Shown here in pieces: positions 36,014 to 45,007 of a stretch of DNA of 64,000 bases; position 1 is the stretch's first letter, and the number at the start of each line of letters is the position of its first letter. Both the position numbers and the translations under genes were made by a program. The notes below the pieces were generated by a model, which was given only the letters and a program-made list of their open reading frames with translations, made no database searches and was not told the origin of the DNA. The stretch is from Peteryoungia ipomoeae (GTDB lineage: Bacteria > Pseudomonadota > Alphaproteobacteria > Rhizobiales > Rhizobiaceae). Location of the stretch: assembly GCF_004912165.1 (NCBI RefSeq), contig NZ_STGV01000003.1, positions 434,001 through 498,000 of the forward strand, given 5' to 3'.

Positions 36014-36949
36014 ATGAAACTCAAGACCATGCTTCTGGCTGCTGCAGCCCTGGCGACAACGGCCCTCAATCCCCTCGGCGCATCCGCCGAAGAGGTGAAG
36101 AAGATCGGGCTCGCCGTCTCGAACCTGCAGGCAGACTACTTCAACCAGATCAAGATCGGTGTCGAAAGCTATGCCAAGGAAAAGGGCATCGAAGTCATCA
36201 CCGTCGACGCAAAGAACGACAGCGCGACCCAGGTCAGCCAGGTGCAGGACTTGCTGACGCAGGACATCGACGCCTTCATCTACATCCCGGCCGGCGCTGC
36301 GGCTGCCGCCGTCCCGACCCGTCTTGCCAAGGAAGCCGGCATCCCGGTCGTCAACGTCGACCGCAACGCCGATGAAGCGCCGGGCGACACCTTCATTGCA
36401 ACCGACAACGCGACATCGGCCTACGAAGTCTGCAAGCACATCATCGGCCTGGCCGGTGGCAAGGGCAAGATGCTGATGATCCACGGGCAGAAGGGCACGA
36501 CGCCCGAGGTCGAGCGGACAAAGGGCTGCATGAAGGCGATCGAGGAGAATTCCGGCGTCGAGCTAGTGGCACAGCAGTGGAGCGAGCAGTGGTCGCAGGC
36601 CGAGGGTCTCAACATCGGCCAGAACCTGTTGCAGGCCCATCCGGACGTCTCGCTGATCTTCGCACAGGCTGACGGCCTGGCTCTCGGCGCAGCACAGGCG
36701 GTCAAGGTCTCCGGCGTTTCGCAGCGCGTCTATGTCGGCGGCTTCGACGGCGACACGACGGCTCTGCCGATCCTCGCAGAGAAAGGCTTTGACGCGACAG
36801 CAACACAGCAAGTGCGTGGCATCGGCCGCCTCGCGGTCGATAGCGCCATCAAGCTTGCTGCTGGCGAAAAGCTGCCGGCCGAACAGCTGCTCCCGGGCTT
36901 CCTGACGACGCCTGAGAACGCTGCGAAGTTCGTCGCCGAGCATCCCTGA
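36014..36949 (+). CDS. ABC transporter substrate-binding protein, ribose-binding family
   Basis: 311 residues from ATG 36014, preceded by GGAGGAGATC. The signal peptide (MKLKTMLLAAAALATTALN) likely ends at GASA-EEV. The mature protein is a periplasmic-binding type I fold of the RbsB family: IGLAVSNLQADYFNQI, DAFIYIPAG, VVNVDRNADEAPGD, GGFDGDTTALPIL. Aromatic and charged residues in AVSNLQADYF and VDRNAD are the usual ligand contacts. It captures the sugar for the permease. Specificity cannot be deduced from sequence alone. Confidence 0.92.
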   Translation: MKLKTMLLAAAALATTALNPLGASAEEVKKIGLAVSNLQADYFNQIKIGVESYAKEKGIEVITVDAKNDSATQVSQVQDLLTQDIDAFIYIPAGAAAAAVPTRLAKEAGIPVVNVDRNADEAPGDTFIATDNATSAYEVCKHIIGLAGGKGKMLMIHGQKGTTPEVERTKGCMKAIEENSGVELVAQQWSEQWSQAEGLNIGQNLLQAHPDVSLIFAQADGLALGAAQAVKVSGVSQRVYVGGFDGDTTALPILAEKGFDATATQQVRGIGRLAVDSAIKLAAGEKLPAEQLLPGFLTTPENAAKFVAEHP

Positions 36950-36970
36950 TCATCACTGGAAGACAGCGCC

Positions 36971-38464
36971 ATGACTGCCAACGACCTCTCTCCCATCCTC
37001 TCACTCCGGCAGATCCGCAAGGTCTACGGATCACTTGAGGTCCTGCACGGCATCGACCTCGATGTGAGAGCGGGTGAAGTGGTGGCGCTGCTGGGTGAAA
37101 ACGGCGCCGGAAAATCGACCCTGTCGAAGATCATTTCCGGCGCTGTCCAGCCGACTTCCGGCACCATGACCTGGTTCGGCGCGCCATACGCGCCGGCCAC
37201 TCCCCGCGCCGCCATGGATGCCGGTCTCGGCATGATCCATCAGGAGCTGAAGCTCCTGCCGCAACTGTCGATCGCCGAGAATGTCTTCGTCGGTCGCTAC
37301 CTCACCAAGGCAGGACGCGTCGATCGCCAGGCAATGGAGGAACGCGCGCATGCCGGCCTGCAGAGGCTGGGCCTCGACGTCTCCCCGCGCCGACTGGTGG
37401 AAGGTCTGTCCACGGCCAAGCAGCAATTGATCGAAATCGCCAAGGCGATGACCCTGAATGCGCGCCTGCTCATTCTTGACGAGCCGACGGCAGCGCTCGG
37501 TGGTGAAGAAACGCAGCTGCTGTTCCGCCAGATCGAGCGCCTGAAGGCCGATGGCGTCGGCATCATCTACATCTCGCATCGACTTGAGGAAATTCGGCAG
37601 ATCGCAGACCGCATCGTGGTGATGCGCGACGGTGCCAAGGTGCAGGAATTCGACACGGGCGACGTGCCCGTGCGTACCATTGTCGAGGCGATGGTCGGCC
37701 GCTCGCTCGACCGCATGTTCCCCGCCATCCCGGCACCGTCCGACGATGTCATGCTCGAAGTCCGCGGTCTTTCATCGCCATTCGGCACCTTCCGCAACAT
37801 TGATTTCGCGGTAAAGCGCGGCGAAGTCTTCGGCATTGCAGGCCTGGTGGGCGCTGGCCGTACCGAACTCGTGCGCGCGATCACCGGTGCGGATCCGATC
37901 GCAACCGGCGACGTCGTGCTCGACGGCAAGGTGATCACGCCGCGATCGCCGAGAGACGCGATACGGAACGGTGTCGTGCTTGTGCCGGAAGACCGCAAGC
38001 TTCAGGGCCTCGTCCTCGAACATTCGATCACGGAAAACATCGGTTACGCCAATTTCGACGCGGTGTCGAAGACCGGCTGGATGACCTCGAAACGGCTCAA
38101 CCAATTCGCCGACGGCTATATCAAAAAGTTCGGCGTCAAGGGTCGCGGCGAGCAGAATGCCGGCGAGCTTTCGGGTGGCAACCAGCAGAAGGTGGTTCTT
38201 GCCAAGTGGCTGGCCAGAAATCCCAAGGTGGTCGTGCTGGACGAACCGACCCGCGGCATCGATGTCGGCGCACGCTCGTCGATCTACGATACCATTATGG
38301 AGCTCGCCCGCCAGGGCATCGCCGTTATTGTCGTCAGCTCGGATCTGGAAGAGGTGCTTGGCGTCTCCAACCGGATCATGGTGATGGCGCAAGGAAAACA
38401 GGCTGGCATCCTCGACCGGAAAGACGCCAACGACGTGTCGGTCATGGAACTGGCCACGATCTGA
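36971..38464 (+). CDS. ABC transporter ATP-binding protein, double-domain sugar type
   Basis: 497 residues with two ABC cassettes, as in RbsA/MglA. The first has Walker A GENGAGKST, signature LSTAKQQLIEIAKAM and Walker B LLILDEPTAALG. The second has a modified Walker A (GLVGAGRTE), signature LSGGNQQKVVLAKWL and Walker B VVVLDEPTRGIDVG. The asymmetric second P-loop is normal for this family. It energises uptake together with the preceding permease and binding protein. It ends 18 bp before the second SDR gene. Confidence 0.93.
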   Translation: MTANDLSPILSLRQIRKVYGSLEVLHGIDLDVRAGEVVALLGENGAGKSTLSKIISGAVQPTSGTMTWFGAPYAPATPRAAMDAGLGMIHQELKLLPQLSIAENVFVGRYLTKAGRVDRQAMEERAHAGLQRLGLDVSPRRLVEGLSTAKQQLIEIAKAMTLNARLLILDEPTAALGGEETQLLFRQIERLKADGVGIIYISHRLEEIRQIADRIVVMRDGAKVQEFDTGDVPVRTIVEAMVGRSLDRMFPAIPAPSDDVMLEVRGLSSPFGTFRNIDFAVKRGEVFGIAGLVGAGRTELVRAITGADPIATGDVVLDGKVITPRSPRDAIRNGVVLVPEDRKLQGLVLEHSITENIGYANFDAVSKTGWMTSKRLNQFADGYIKKFGVKGRGEQNAGELSGGNQQKVVLAKWLARNPKVVVLDEPTRGIDVGARSSIYDTIMELARQGIAVIVVSSDLEEVLGVSNRIMVMAQGKQAGILDRKDANDVSVMELATI

Positions 38465-38482
38465 ACTGCAGGAGAACGACCC

Positions 38483-39271
38483 ATGTCGGACATGACTTTG
38501 AACGCCCCGAAGCTCTTCGATCTCTCGGGCAATGTGGCTTTGGTGACGGGAGCCGGCAGCGGCATCGGCCAGCGGATCGCGATCGGGCTTGCGCAGTGCG
38601 GGGCGGACGTTGCTCTCCTCGACCGCCGCAGCGATGACGGCCTCGCCACCACTGCGCGTTACGTAAAGGCGGCCGGTCGCCGCAGCATCGAGATCGCGGC
38701 AGATGTCACCCAAGCCACGGCGCTGACCGAGGCCGTTTCACGGACCGAAGCCGAACTCGGGCCGCTGACGCTCGCCGTCAATGCGGCCGGCATCGCCAAC
38801 GCCAATCCGGCCGAGGAGATGGAAGAAACGCAATTCCAGACCATGATGGACATCAACCTCAAGGGTGTCTTTCTCTCCTGCCAGGCGGAAGCCCGGGCCA
38901 TGCTGAAGAACGGCCGCGGCTCGATCATCAATATCGCCTCCATGTCGGGCGTGATCGTCAATCGCGGTCTCAACCAGTGCCACTACAACGCCTCCAAGGC
39001 GGGCGTGATCCACATGTCGAAATCCATGGCGATGGAGTGGGTGGGGCGCGGCATCCGCGTCAACACCATCAGCCCCGGATACACGGCGACGCCGATGAAC
39101 ACCCGGCCGGAAATGGTTCACCAGACGAAACTGTTCGAAGAGCAGACCCCGATGCAGCGCATGGCAAATGTGGACGAGATGGTCGGCCCCGCCGTTTTCC
39201 TGCTCTCCGATGCTGCAAGCTTCGTCACCGGTGTCGACCTCCTCGTCGACGGTGGCTTCTGCTGCTGGTGA
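38483..39271 (+). CDS. SDR family dehydrogenase, second of the cluster
   Basis: 262 residues. Cofactor loop TGAGSGIGQRIA, an Asp after the second strand (ALLDRRSDD) that favours NAD, NAAGIANANP, catalytic Ser in NIASMSG, and CHYNASKAG with the YxxxK pair. The C-terminus is SFVTGVDLLVDGGFCCW. It is distinct from the first SDR at 29596. Cotranscription with the transporter suggests it acts early, oxidising the imported polyol or sugar to the kinase substrate. A strong terminator follows. Confidence 0.9.
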   Translation: MSDMTLNAPKLFDLSGNVALVTGAGSGIGQRIAIGLAQCGADVALLDRRSDDGLATTARYVKAAGRRSIEIAADVTQATALTEAVSRTEAELGPLTLAVNAAGIANANPAEEMEETQFQTMMDINLKGVFLSCQAEARAMLKNGRGSIINIASMSGVIVNRGLNQCHYNASKAGVIHMSKSMAMEWVGRGIRVNTISPGYTATPMNTRPEMVHQTKLFEEQTPMQRMANVDEMVGPAVFLLSDAASFVTGVDLLVDGGFCCW

Positions 39272-39303
39272 TCAGCGCTCAAGACAAAAGGCCTCCCAAG
39301 CCT

Positions 39304-39332
39304 GCACGGTGCTTGCGCACCGTGCTTTTTTT
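39304..39332 (+). terminator. Rho-independent terminator of the transporter operon
   Basis: GCACGGTGC-ttgc-GCACCGTGC followed by seven T residues, 32 bp after the SDR stop. A textbook intrinsic terminator. Confidence 0.95.
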
Positions 39333-39437
39333 ATTTCGCGACTTTGAGCATGGCAGATGCGACATAGTATGGAAAATTGCCGTTTTTCCGGAGTTTAAGC
39401 TTGAAATGTCGGTGCCTTCTCCCCTACCTTAAAAGGG

Positions 39438-39574
39438 TTCTCAGGGCGGGGTGAAATTCCCCACCGGCGGTATCCGGCATTGCCGGGAGCCCGCGAGCGC
39501 TTTCATCTCGGTGAAAGGCAGCAGATCCGGTGCGATGCCGGAGCCGACGGTTAGAGTCCGGATGAAAGAGAATA
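39438..39574 (+). ncRNA. FMN riboswitch (RFN element)
   Basis: The conserved blocks of the RFN aptamer are all present: TTCTCAGGGCGGGGTGAAA at the start, CCCCACCGGCGGTA, AGCCCGCGAGCG, CAGCAGATCCGGTG, GCCGGAGCCGACGGTTA and AGTCCGGATGAAAGAGAA closing the outer stem. It sits 120 bp upstream of ribB. FMN binding would lower ribB expression. The hairpin at 39588-39604 lies in the expression platform. Confidence 0.93.
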
Positions 39575-39587
39575 TCGGCTGTTGCGG

Positions 39588-39604
39588 CTCCCCTCGCCGG
39601 GGAG
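39588..39604 (+). repeat. Hairpin in the ribB leader downstream of the riboswitch
   Basis: CTCCCC-tcgcc-GGGGAG, a 6-bp GC-rich stem between the aptamer and the ribB start. There is no T-run, so control may be at translation or by Rho rather than intrinsic termination. Confidence 0.5.
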
Positions 39605-39693
39605 GCGTGCATGCTGTGTTCGCCCAAGGGATGGATGGCGGCCGGAAGGTCGTGGTTTTGCCGCTTACGCGGTTACCCTTGAAAGGCACTGGA

Positions 39694-40332
39694 ATGACAC
39701 TTTCGAAAATTGAAGACGCATTGGATACCCTCGCGCGCGGCGGCATGGTTGTGGTTGTCGACGACGAGGATCGCGAAAATGAAGGCGACATCATCGTCGC
39801 ATCCGATCACGTAACGCCCGAGACCATCGCTTTCATGATGAAGCATGCCCGCGGGCTCGTCTGCATTGCCATGGAAGGCGAAAGGCTGGATGCACTCGAC
39901 ATCCCGCTGATGGTTCCGAACAACACGGAATACCTTAAGACGGCCTTCACCGTATCCGTGGACTATATTCACGGGACGACCACCGGGATCTCTGCGGCAG
40001 ACAGAGCCGCGACCGTCCGGGCATTGATGGATGAGGCGACCAAGCCCGAAGACTTTGCGCGCCCGGGTCACATTTTCCCGCTGCGCGCCCATCCCGACGG
40101 CGTCCTCGGGCGTCCGGGACACACGGAGGCTGCCGTCGATCTCGCTCGCCTGATTGGCGCCAAACCATCCGGCGTGATCTGTGAGGTTGCCAACGACGAT
40201 GGCACCATGGCGCGGCTGCCCGACCTGATCGAGTTCTGCAAGCTGCATGGTTTGCCGCTGATTTCGATCGAAGACCTGATCCGTTACAGGGCCGTCAACA
40301 GCGATACGCCTCAGCCCGCTGCTGCTGCCTGA
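39694..40332 (+). CDS. ribB: 3,4-dihydroxy-2-butanone 4-phosphate synthase
   Basis: 212 residues from ATG 39694. The acidic loop DDEDRENEGDII, MMKHARGLVCIAM, DYIHGTTTGISAADRA, FARPGHIFPLRA and GHTEAAVDLARLIG are diagnostic of RibB. It converts ribulose 5-phosphate to formate and the four-carbon precursor of riboflavin. The GTP cyclohydrolase II domain found in bifunctional RibBA is absent. Control by the FMN riboswitch is expected. It is monocistronic and followed by an intrinsic terminator. Confidence 0.95.
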   Translation: MTLSKIEDALDTLARGGMVVVVDDEDRENEGDIIVASDHVTPETIAFMMKHARGLVCIAMEGERLDALDIPLMVPNNTEYLKTAFTVSVDYIHGTTTGISAADRAATVRALMDEATKPEDFARPGHIFPLRAHPDGVLGRPGHTEAAVDLARLIGAKPSGVICEVANDDGTMARLPDLIEFCKLHGLPLISIEDLIRYRAVNSDTPQPAAAA

Positions 40333-40379
40333 ACGGCCAGGCTCTTAGCCAGCATCGTGCGGAGCGAATAAACACAAGA

Positions 40380-40416
40380 ACCGCCAGAGCAGCAGGGCTG
40401 CTTTGGCGGTCTTTTG
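40380..40416 (+). terminator. ribB terminator
   Basis: ACCGCCAGAGCAGC-agg-GCTGCTTTGGCGGT followed by CTTTTG, a 14-bp stem with G-T pairs, 48 bp after the ribB stop. Confidence 0.85.
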
Positions 40417-40560
40417 AGGATGGCGACGGGTTGACCCTGCAAGTCGCTGCCGACGATCAGGCCTCAAGACCGCGGGTCAGGCCGCAGTTTGAAAAAAATC
40501 TTCATATTCTCGTGAGTTCATCAGGCAAACCGCTGATTGCGCGCCCCTCGCGACAACCGC

Positions 40561-40567
40561 CTGTCAT
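40561..40567 (+). promoter_or_regulatory. PHO-box half-site upstream of ugpB
   Basis: CTGTCAT, an exact match to half of the PhoB consensus, 143 bp before the ugpB start. The second half at the right spacing (TCGTTGC) is poor. Rhizobial ugp operons are PhoB-activated, so this is a candidate only. Confidence 0.35.
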
Positions 40568-40710
40568 AATTTCGTTGCGGGTTCACTTTTTTTCGTTTTG
40601 TATGTGAGGCGCTTCAAACGAAGCCGGATCACGTCAGTTCTGGGAGGTTCTGACGCGATAAGTGCTTGGCCAGCGAATCGCTGGATCAGGTGGAACATCA
40701 GGGAGGCACC

Positions 40711-42018
40711 ATGTCCACGAAACGTTTCGCTGCATCCGCAGCAACCCTCGCTCTTTCGCTTTCTTTCGGCTCTTACGCCTTCGCGGCCACCGAGCTGCAG
40801 TGGTGGCACGCGATGACGGGCGCGAACAACGAAGTTGTCGATCAGCTTGCGAAAGAGTTCAACGAGAGCCAGAGCGACTACAAGATCACACCCGTCTTCA
40901 AGGGCACCTATCCAGAAACGTTGAACGCCGGCATCGCCGCCTACCGGTCCAAGCAGGCACCGGCCATCATCCAGGTGTTCGATGCCGGGTCGGGCGTGAT
41001 GATGGGTGCCGAAGGCGCCATCGTTCCTGTGGCGGACGTGCTCAAGAAGGGCGGCTTCGAATTCAACAAGGCCGATTACCTCGCGGGTATCGTCGCCTAT
41101 TACTCGAAGCCGGACGGTACGATGCTGTCCTTCCCCTACAATTCCTCGTCGCCGATCCTCTATTACAACAAGGACGCCTTCACCAAGGCCGGCCTCGATG
41201 CGGAAAACCCGCCGAAGACCTGGCCGGAAGTGTTTGAAGCCGCCCGCAAGATCAAGGAAAGCGGTGCATCGGCCTGCGGCATGACGTCGACCTGGCTGAC
41301 CTGGATCCAGACCGAGAATTTCGCCGCCTGGAACAACGTCTCCTACGGCACGCAGGAGAACGGCCTGGCGGAAGGCACCGTCGAATTGAAGGTCAACGAG
41401 CCGCTCTTCGTCGAGCACTTCCAGTCGATCGCCGACCTCGCCAAGGACGGCGCGTTCCGTTACGGCGGCCGTACCTCCGAGGCAAAGCAGCTGTTCCTCT
41501 CCGGCGAATGCGCCATCCTGACGGAATCCTCCGGCGGTCTTGGCGACATCGTGAAGTCCGGCATGAATTACGGTATCGGCCAGCTTCCCTACTATGAAGG
41601 CAAGGGCCCGCAGAACACCATTCCGGGCGGCGCCAGCCTCTGGGTCTTCGATGGCAAGAGCGACGAAGAATACAAGGGCATCGCCCAGTTCTTCAACTTC
41701 CTGTCGCAGACGGAAATCCAGGCCCGCCTGCATCAGGTGTCCGGCTACCTGCCCGTGACCAATGCAGCCTATGAGGCGACGAAGTCCTCCGGCTTCTATG
41801 AGAAGAATCCGGCCCGCGAGACGCCGATCCTGCAGATGACCGGCAAGGCACCGACCGAAAACTCCAAGGGTGTGCGCCTGCCGAACCTGCCGCAGGTTCG
41901 CGACATCATGAACGAAGAGTTCGAAGCCATGCTCTCCGGCTCGCAGGATGCCAAGACAGCACTCGACCGCATCGTCGAGCGCGGCAACGCCGCAATCGCG
42001 TCCGTCTCCAGCAACTGA
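40711..42018 (+). CDS. ugpB: sn-Glycerol-3-phosphate ABC transporter substrate-binding protein
   Basis: 435 residues from ATG 40711 with GGGAGG just upstream. A signal peptide (MSTKRFAASAATLALSLSF) ends near AFA-ATE. The mature protein begins LQWWHAMTGANNEVVDQL, the family's typical opening, and has FPYNSSSPILYYNKDAF and WLTWIQTENFAAWNN. This is the UgpB architecture, which captures glycerol 3-phosphate or glycerophosphodiesters in the periplasm. ugpA, ugpE and ugpC follow. A terminator-like hairpin before ugpA would give more binding protein than channel. Confidence 0.92.
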   Translation: MSTKRFAASAATLALSLSFGSYAFAATELQWWHAMTGANNEVVDQLAKEFNESQSDYKITPVFKGTYPETLNAGIAAYRSKQAPAIIQVFDAGSGVMMGAEGAIVPVADVLKKGGFEFNKADYLAGIVAYYSKPDGTMLSFPYNSSSPILYYNKDAFTKAGLDAENPPKTWPEVFEAARKIKESGASACGMTSTWLTWIQTENFAAWNNVSYGTQENGLAEGTVELKVNEPLFVEHFQSIADLAKDGAFRYGGRTSEAKQLFLSGECAILTESSGGLGDIVKSGMNYGIGQLPYYEGKGPQNTIPGGASLWVFDGKSDEEYKGIAQFFNFLSQTEIQARLHQVSGYLPVTNAAYEATKSSGFYEKNPARETPILQMTGKAPTENSKGVRLPNLPQVRDIMNEEFEAMLSGSQDAKTALDRIVERGNAAIASVSSN

Positions 42019-42035
42019 CCTGACCACTCGAAGAG

Positions 42036-42070
42036 ACTGCCCGCGCTTCACCGTGCGGGCAGTGCTTTTT
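42036..42070 (+). terminator. Intra-operon attenuator between ugpB and ugpA
   Basis: ACTGCCCGC-N10-GCGGGCAGT followed by GCTTTTT, a 9-bp stem with a T-run 18 bp after the ugpB stop. It should stop part of the transcripts and leave ugpAEC at a lower level. Confidence 0.75.
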
Positions 42071-42095
42071 CCCTGGCCGGCTGAGGAGCATCGCC

Positions 42096-42977
42096 TTGCA
42101 CACGGTTCACTTCCCGAACAAAATTCTGCCCTACCTGCTGCTGGCGCCGCAGATCATCCTGACACTCGTCTTCTTCTTCTGGCCCGCCAGCCAGGCCATC
42201 TACCAGTCCATGCTGCGGGAAGATCCGTTCGGGCTGAAAAGCACCTTCGTGGGCTTTGCCAATTTCTCCGCCATTCTCTCGGACCAGAACTATCTCCAGT
42301 CGTTCCAGGTGACGATCGTGTTCAGCGTCTTGACCGCGCTGGTCTCGATGGCGGTTGCCCTGCTTCTGGCGACTGCCGCCGACAAGGTGGTTCGCGGCCA
42401 GACATTCTACCGCACGCTGCTGATCTGGCCCTATGCCGTTGCACCGGCGGTGGCCGGCATGCTGTGGCTCTTCATGTTCAACCCGGCGATGGGCACGCTT
42501 GCCTATCTCCTGCGTTCGACCGGCTTTGCCTGGGATCCGCTTTTGAAGGGCGACCAGGCGATGGGCCTGATTGTCGTCGCGGCCGCCTGGAAGCAGATCA
42601 GCTACAATTTCCTCTTCTTCGTCGCCGGCCTGCAGGCCATCCCGAAATCGCTGATCGAGGCGGCATCGATCGATGGTGCCCGAGGCAGCCGCCGCTTCTG
42701 GACGATCATCTTCCCGCTTCTGGCGCCGACGACCTTCTTCCTTCTGGTGGTCAACACCGTCTACGCCTTCTTCGATACCTTCGGCATCATCCATGCCGTG
42801 ACCGGCGGGGGCCCCGCAAAGGCGACCGAAACGCTGGTCTACAAGGTTTACAACGACGGCTTCGTCAACCTGAACCTCGGTTCGTCTGCCGCCCAGTCCG
42901 TCATCCTGATGATCATCGTGATCGGCCTGACGGCCTTCCAGTTCCGCTTCGTCGAGAAGCGGGTCCATTACGGCTGA
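42096..42977 (+). CDS. ugpA: sn-Glycerol-3-phosphate ABC transporter permease UgpA
   Basis: 293 residues starting at TTG 42096, supported by GAGGAG 7 bp upstream and the family N-terminus that follows ([17 protein letters not shown]). About six membrane segments are visible. The ATPase-coupling EAA loop reads [20 protein letters not shown]. It pairs with UgpE to form the channel. The TTG start may contribute to lower production than UgpB. Confidence 0.92.
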   Translation: MHTVHFPNKILPYLLLAPQIILTLVFFFWPASQAIYQSMLREDPFGLKSTFVGFANFSAILSDQNYLQSFQVTIVFSVLTALVSMAVALLLATAADKVVRGQTFYRTLLIWPYAVAPAVAGMLWLFMFNPAMGTLAYLLRSTGFAWDPLLKGDQAMGLIVVAAAWKQISYNFLFFVAGLQAIPKSLIEAASIDGARGSRRFWTIIFPLLAPTTFFLLVVNTVYAFFDTFGIIHAVTGGGPAKATETLVYKVYNDGFVNLNLGSSAAQSVILMIIVIGLTAFQFRFVEKRVHYG

Positions 42978-42987
42978 GGGATCGCAC

Positions 42988-43836
42988 ATGATTGAAAAAC
43001 GCCCCATCGCCAGCCTTGTTGGCCATCTGATCCTCGTAATCGGCATCATCATCGTTGCCTTTCCGATCTACTATACCTTCATCGCGTCCTCGATGAGCTC
43101 GCAGGACATCATCCGGCCGCCGATGTCGCTCTTGCCGGGCGACCGGCTGGTGGAAAACTATACGGAAGCCATGTCCGGCGGCGTCGAACGCGTGGTCGGG
43201 GTCAGCCTCGAACGGCTGCTGTTCAACTCCTTCGTGGTCGCCGTCGCGATCGCCGTCGGCAAGATCATCATCTCCTTCCTGTCGGCCTTCGCGATCGTCT
43301 TCTTCCGCTTCCGCTTCCGGATGTTCTTCTTCTGGATGATCTTCATCACACTGATGCTGCCGGTCGAGGTGCGCATCCTGCCGACCTACAAGGTCATCGT
43401 GGATCTCGGGCTGATCGACACCTATGCGGGCCTGACGCTGCCACTGATGGCCTCGGCCACCGCGACCTTCCTCTTCCGGCAATTCTTCCTCACGATCCCC
43501 GGCGAACTGGTGGAAGCGGCACGGATCGACAATGCCGGTCCGTTCCGCTTCATGCGGGATATCCTGCTGCCACTCTCCACCACGAACATCGCGGCCCTCT
43601 TCGTCATCCTCTTCATCTATGGCTGGACGCAGTATCTGTGGCCGCTTCTGGTGACGAACGACGCCAAGATGAACACGATCATCATCGGCCTGCGCCGGAT
43701 GGTCGACTTCACCGACGCCTCCACGCCCTGGAATTACGTCATGGTTACGGCGATCCTCGCCATCATTCCTCCCATCATCGTTGTGGTTCTGATGCAGCGA
43801 TGGTTCGTCAAAGGTCTTGTGGAGACAGAAAAGTAA
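42988..43836 (+). CDS. ugpE: sn-Glycerol-3-phosphate ABC transporter permease UgpE
   Basis: 282 residues, with six membrane segments (first [20 protein letters not shown]). The EAA loop is [17 protein letters not shown], and the C-terminus is [14 protein letters not shown], which closely resembles known UgpE proteins. It begins 10 bp after ugpA and its stop overlaps the ugpC start (TAATG), so the three membrane-complex genes are tightly coupled. Confidence 0.93.
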   Translation: MIEKRPIASLVGHLILVIGIIIVAFPIYYTFIASSMSSQDIIRPPMSLLPGDRLVENYTEAMSGGVERVVGVSLERLLFNSFVVAVAIAVGKIIISFLSAFAIVFFRFRFRMFFFWMIFITLMLPVEVRILPTYKVIVDLGLIDTYAGLTLPLMASATATFLFRQFFLTIPGELVEAARIDNAGPFRFMRDILLPLSTTNIAALFVILFIYGWTQYLWPLLVTNDAKMNTIIIGLRRMVDFTDASTPWNYVMVTAILAIIPPIIVVVLMQRWFVKGLVETEK

Positions 43837-44885
43837 TGGCCCAGATTGTTTTAGATGATGTCCGCAAGATGTATGGCAATGTCGAAGCCATCAAAGGCGT
43901 ATCCCTGGAGATCGGCGATGGGGAGCTTGTGGTTCTCGTCGGCCCCTCCGGCTGCGGCAAGTCCACGCTTCTGCGCATGATCGCCGGTCTCGAAGGGATT
44001 TCCGGCGGCACGATCTCGATCGGCGACCGGGTGGTGAACGAGCTGGAACCCTCGGAGCGCGACATTGCCATGGTGTTTCAGAACTATGCGCTTTATCCGC
44101 ACATGACGGTTCGCCAGAATCTGGCCTATGGCCTGAAGAACCGCAACACGCCGAAGGACGAGATCGACCGGCGCATCGCGCAGGCAGCGAAGGCTCTGGA
44201 GATCGAGCAGTTTCTCGAGCGCAAGCCGCGGCAGCTCTCCGGCGGCCAGCGCCAGCGCGTGGCCATGGGCCGCGCCATCGTGCGCGAACCGGCTGCCTAT
44301 CTGTTCGACGAGCCGCTGTCGAACCTCGACGCCAAACTTCGCGTGCAGATGCGCGTCGAGATCAAGCGGCTGCAGCGTTCTCTTGCCACGACCAGCGTCT
44401 ACGTAACGCACGACCAGATGGAGGCCATGACGCTGGCCGACCGGTTGGTGGTGCTGAATGCCGGTCGGATCGAACAGGTCGGCACCCCGATCGAGCTTTA
44501 CGAACGTCCGGCCACCACGTTCGTCGCGACCTTCATCGGCTCACCGTCGATGAACCTGCTGCCAATGGCGAAGGCGACGGGCAACTGGTCGATGCTTTCA
44601 GATGCGCCGGTTCCGTCCGGCACGGCCACCCTCGGCATTCGCCCCGAAGACCTCCACCTGATCACGGAGGTATCGGCAGACGCGATCTTCACCGCGAGCG
44701 TCAAGGTGGCAGCCGTCGAACTCGTCGGTGCCGAGAGCTACGTGCACGGAACGCTGGCCGACGGCAGCGACATCGTGTTCCGTGTGGCGGGTCGCTCGCG
44801 CATCGAGATGGACGACATGGTCGAGATCGGTGCGAAGGCTTCGGATCTGCACTTCTTCGATGCGAACGGTGCGCGTCTCGGCTGA
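43836..44885 (+). CDS. ugpC: sn-Glycerol-3-phosphate ABC transporter ATP-binding protein
   Basis: 349 residues from ATG 43836, which overlaps the ugpE stop. Walker [11 protein letters not shown]-loop [10 protein letters not shown], signature [14 protein letters not shown], Walker [13 protein letters not shown] and H-loop [10 protein letters not shown] are all intact, followed by a C-terminal TOBE domain ([11 protein letters not shown]). It drives import through UgpAE. In Escherichia coli the UgpC C-terminal domain can be inhibited by phosphate and regulators. A terminator follows. Confidence 0.94.
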   Translation: MAQIVLDDVRKMYGNVEAIKGVSLEIGDGELVVLVGPSGCGKSTLLRMIAGLEGISGGTISIGDRVVNELEPSERDIAMVFQNYALYPHMTVRQNLAYGLKNRNTPKDEIDRRIAQAAKALEIEQFLERKPRQLSGGQRQRVAMGRAIVREPAAYLFDEPLSNLDAKLRVQMRVEIKRLQRSLATTSVYVTHDQMEAMTLADRLVVLNAGRIEQVGTPIELYERPATTFVATFIGSPSMNLLPMAKATGNWSMLSDAPVPSGTATLGIRPEDLHLITEVSADAIFTASVKVAAVELVGAESYVHGTLADGSDIVFRVAGRSRIEMDDMVEIGAKASDLHFFDANGARLG

Positions 44886-44903
44886 CGCTGTCCCCATGAA
44901 GAA

Positions 44904-44928
44904 AAGCGGGGCGTTCTCCGCCCCGCTT
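44904..44928. terminator. Bidirectional terminator between ugpC and the phosphatase gene
   Basis: GCGGGGCG-ttctc-CGCCCCGC with AAAA before and TT after. The minus-strand reading is followed by TTTTCTTC, so it suits the convergent phosphatase gene best and can also end the ugp operon. Confidence 0.85.
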
Positions 44929-45007
44929 CACTCCGCACCACGTCGGATGTCATCCCCGGGAGATTAGGCTCTCTCGGCTGCTGCTTGGCGCTGGAACTGC
45001 CAGGGTT

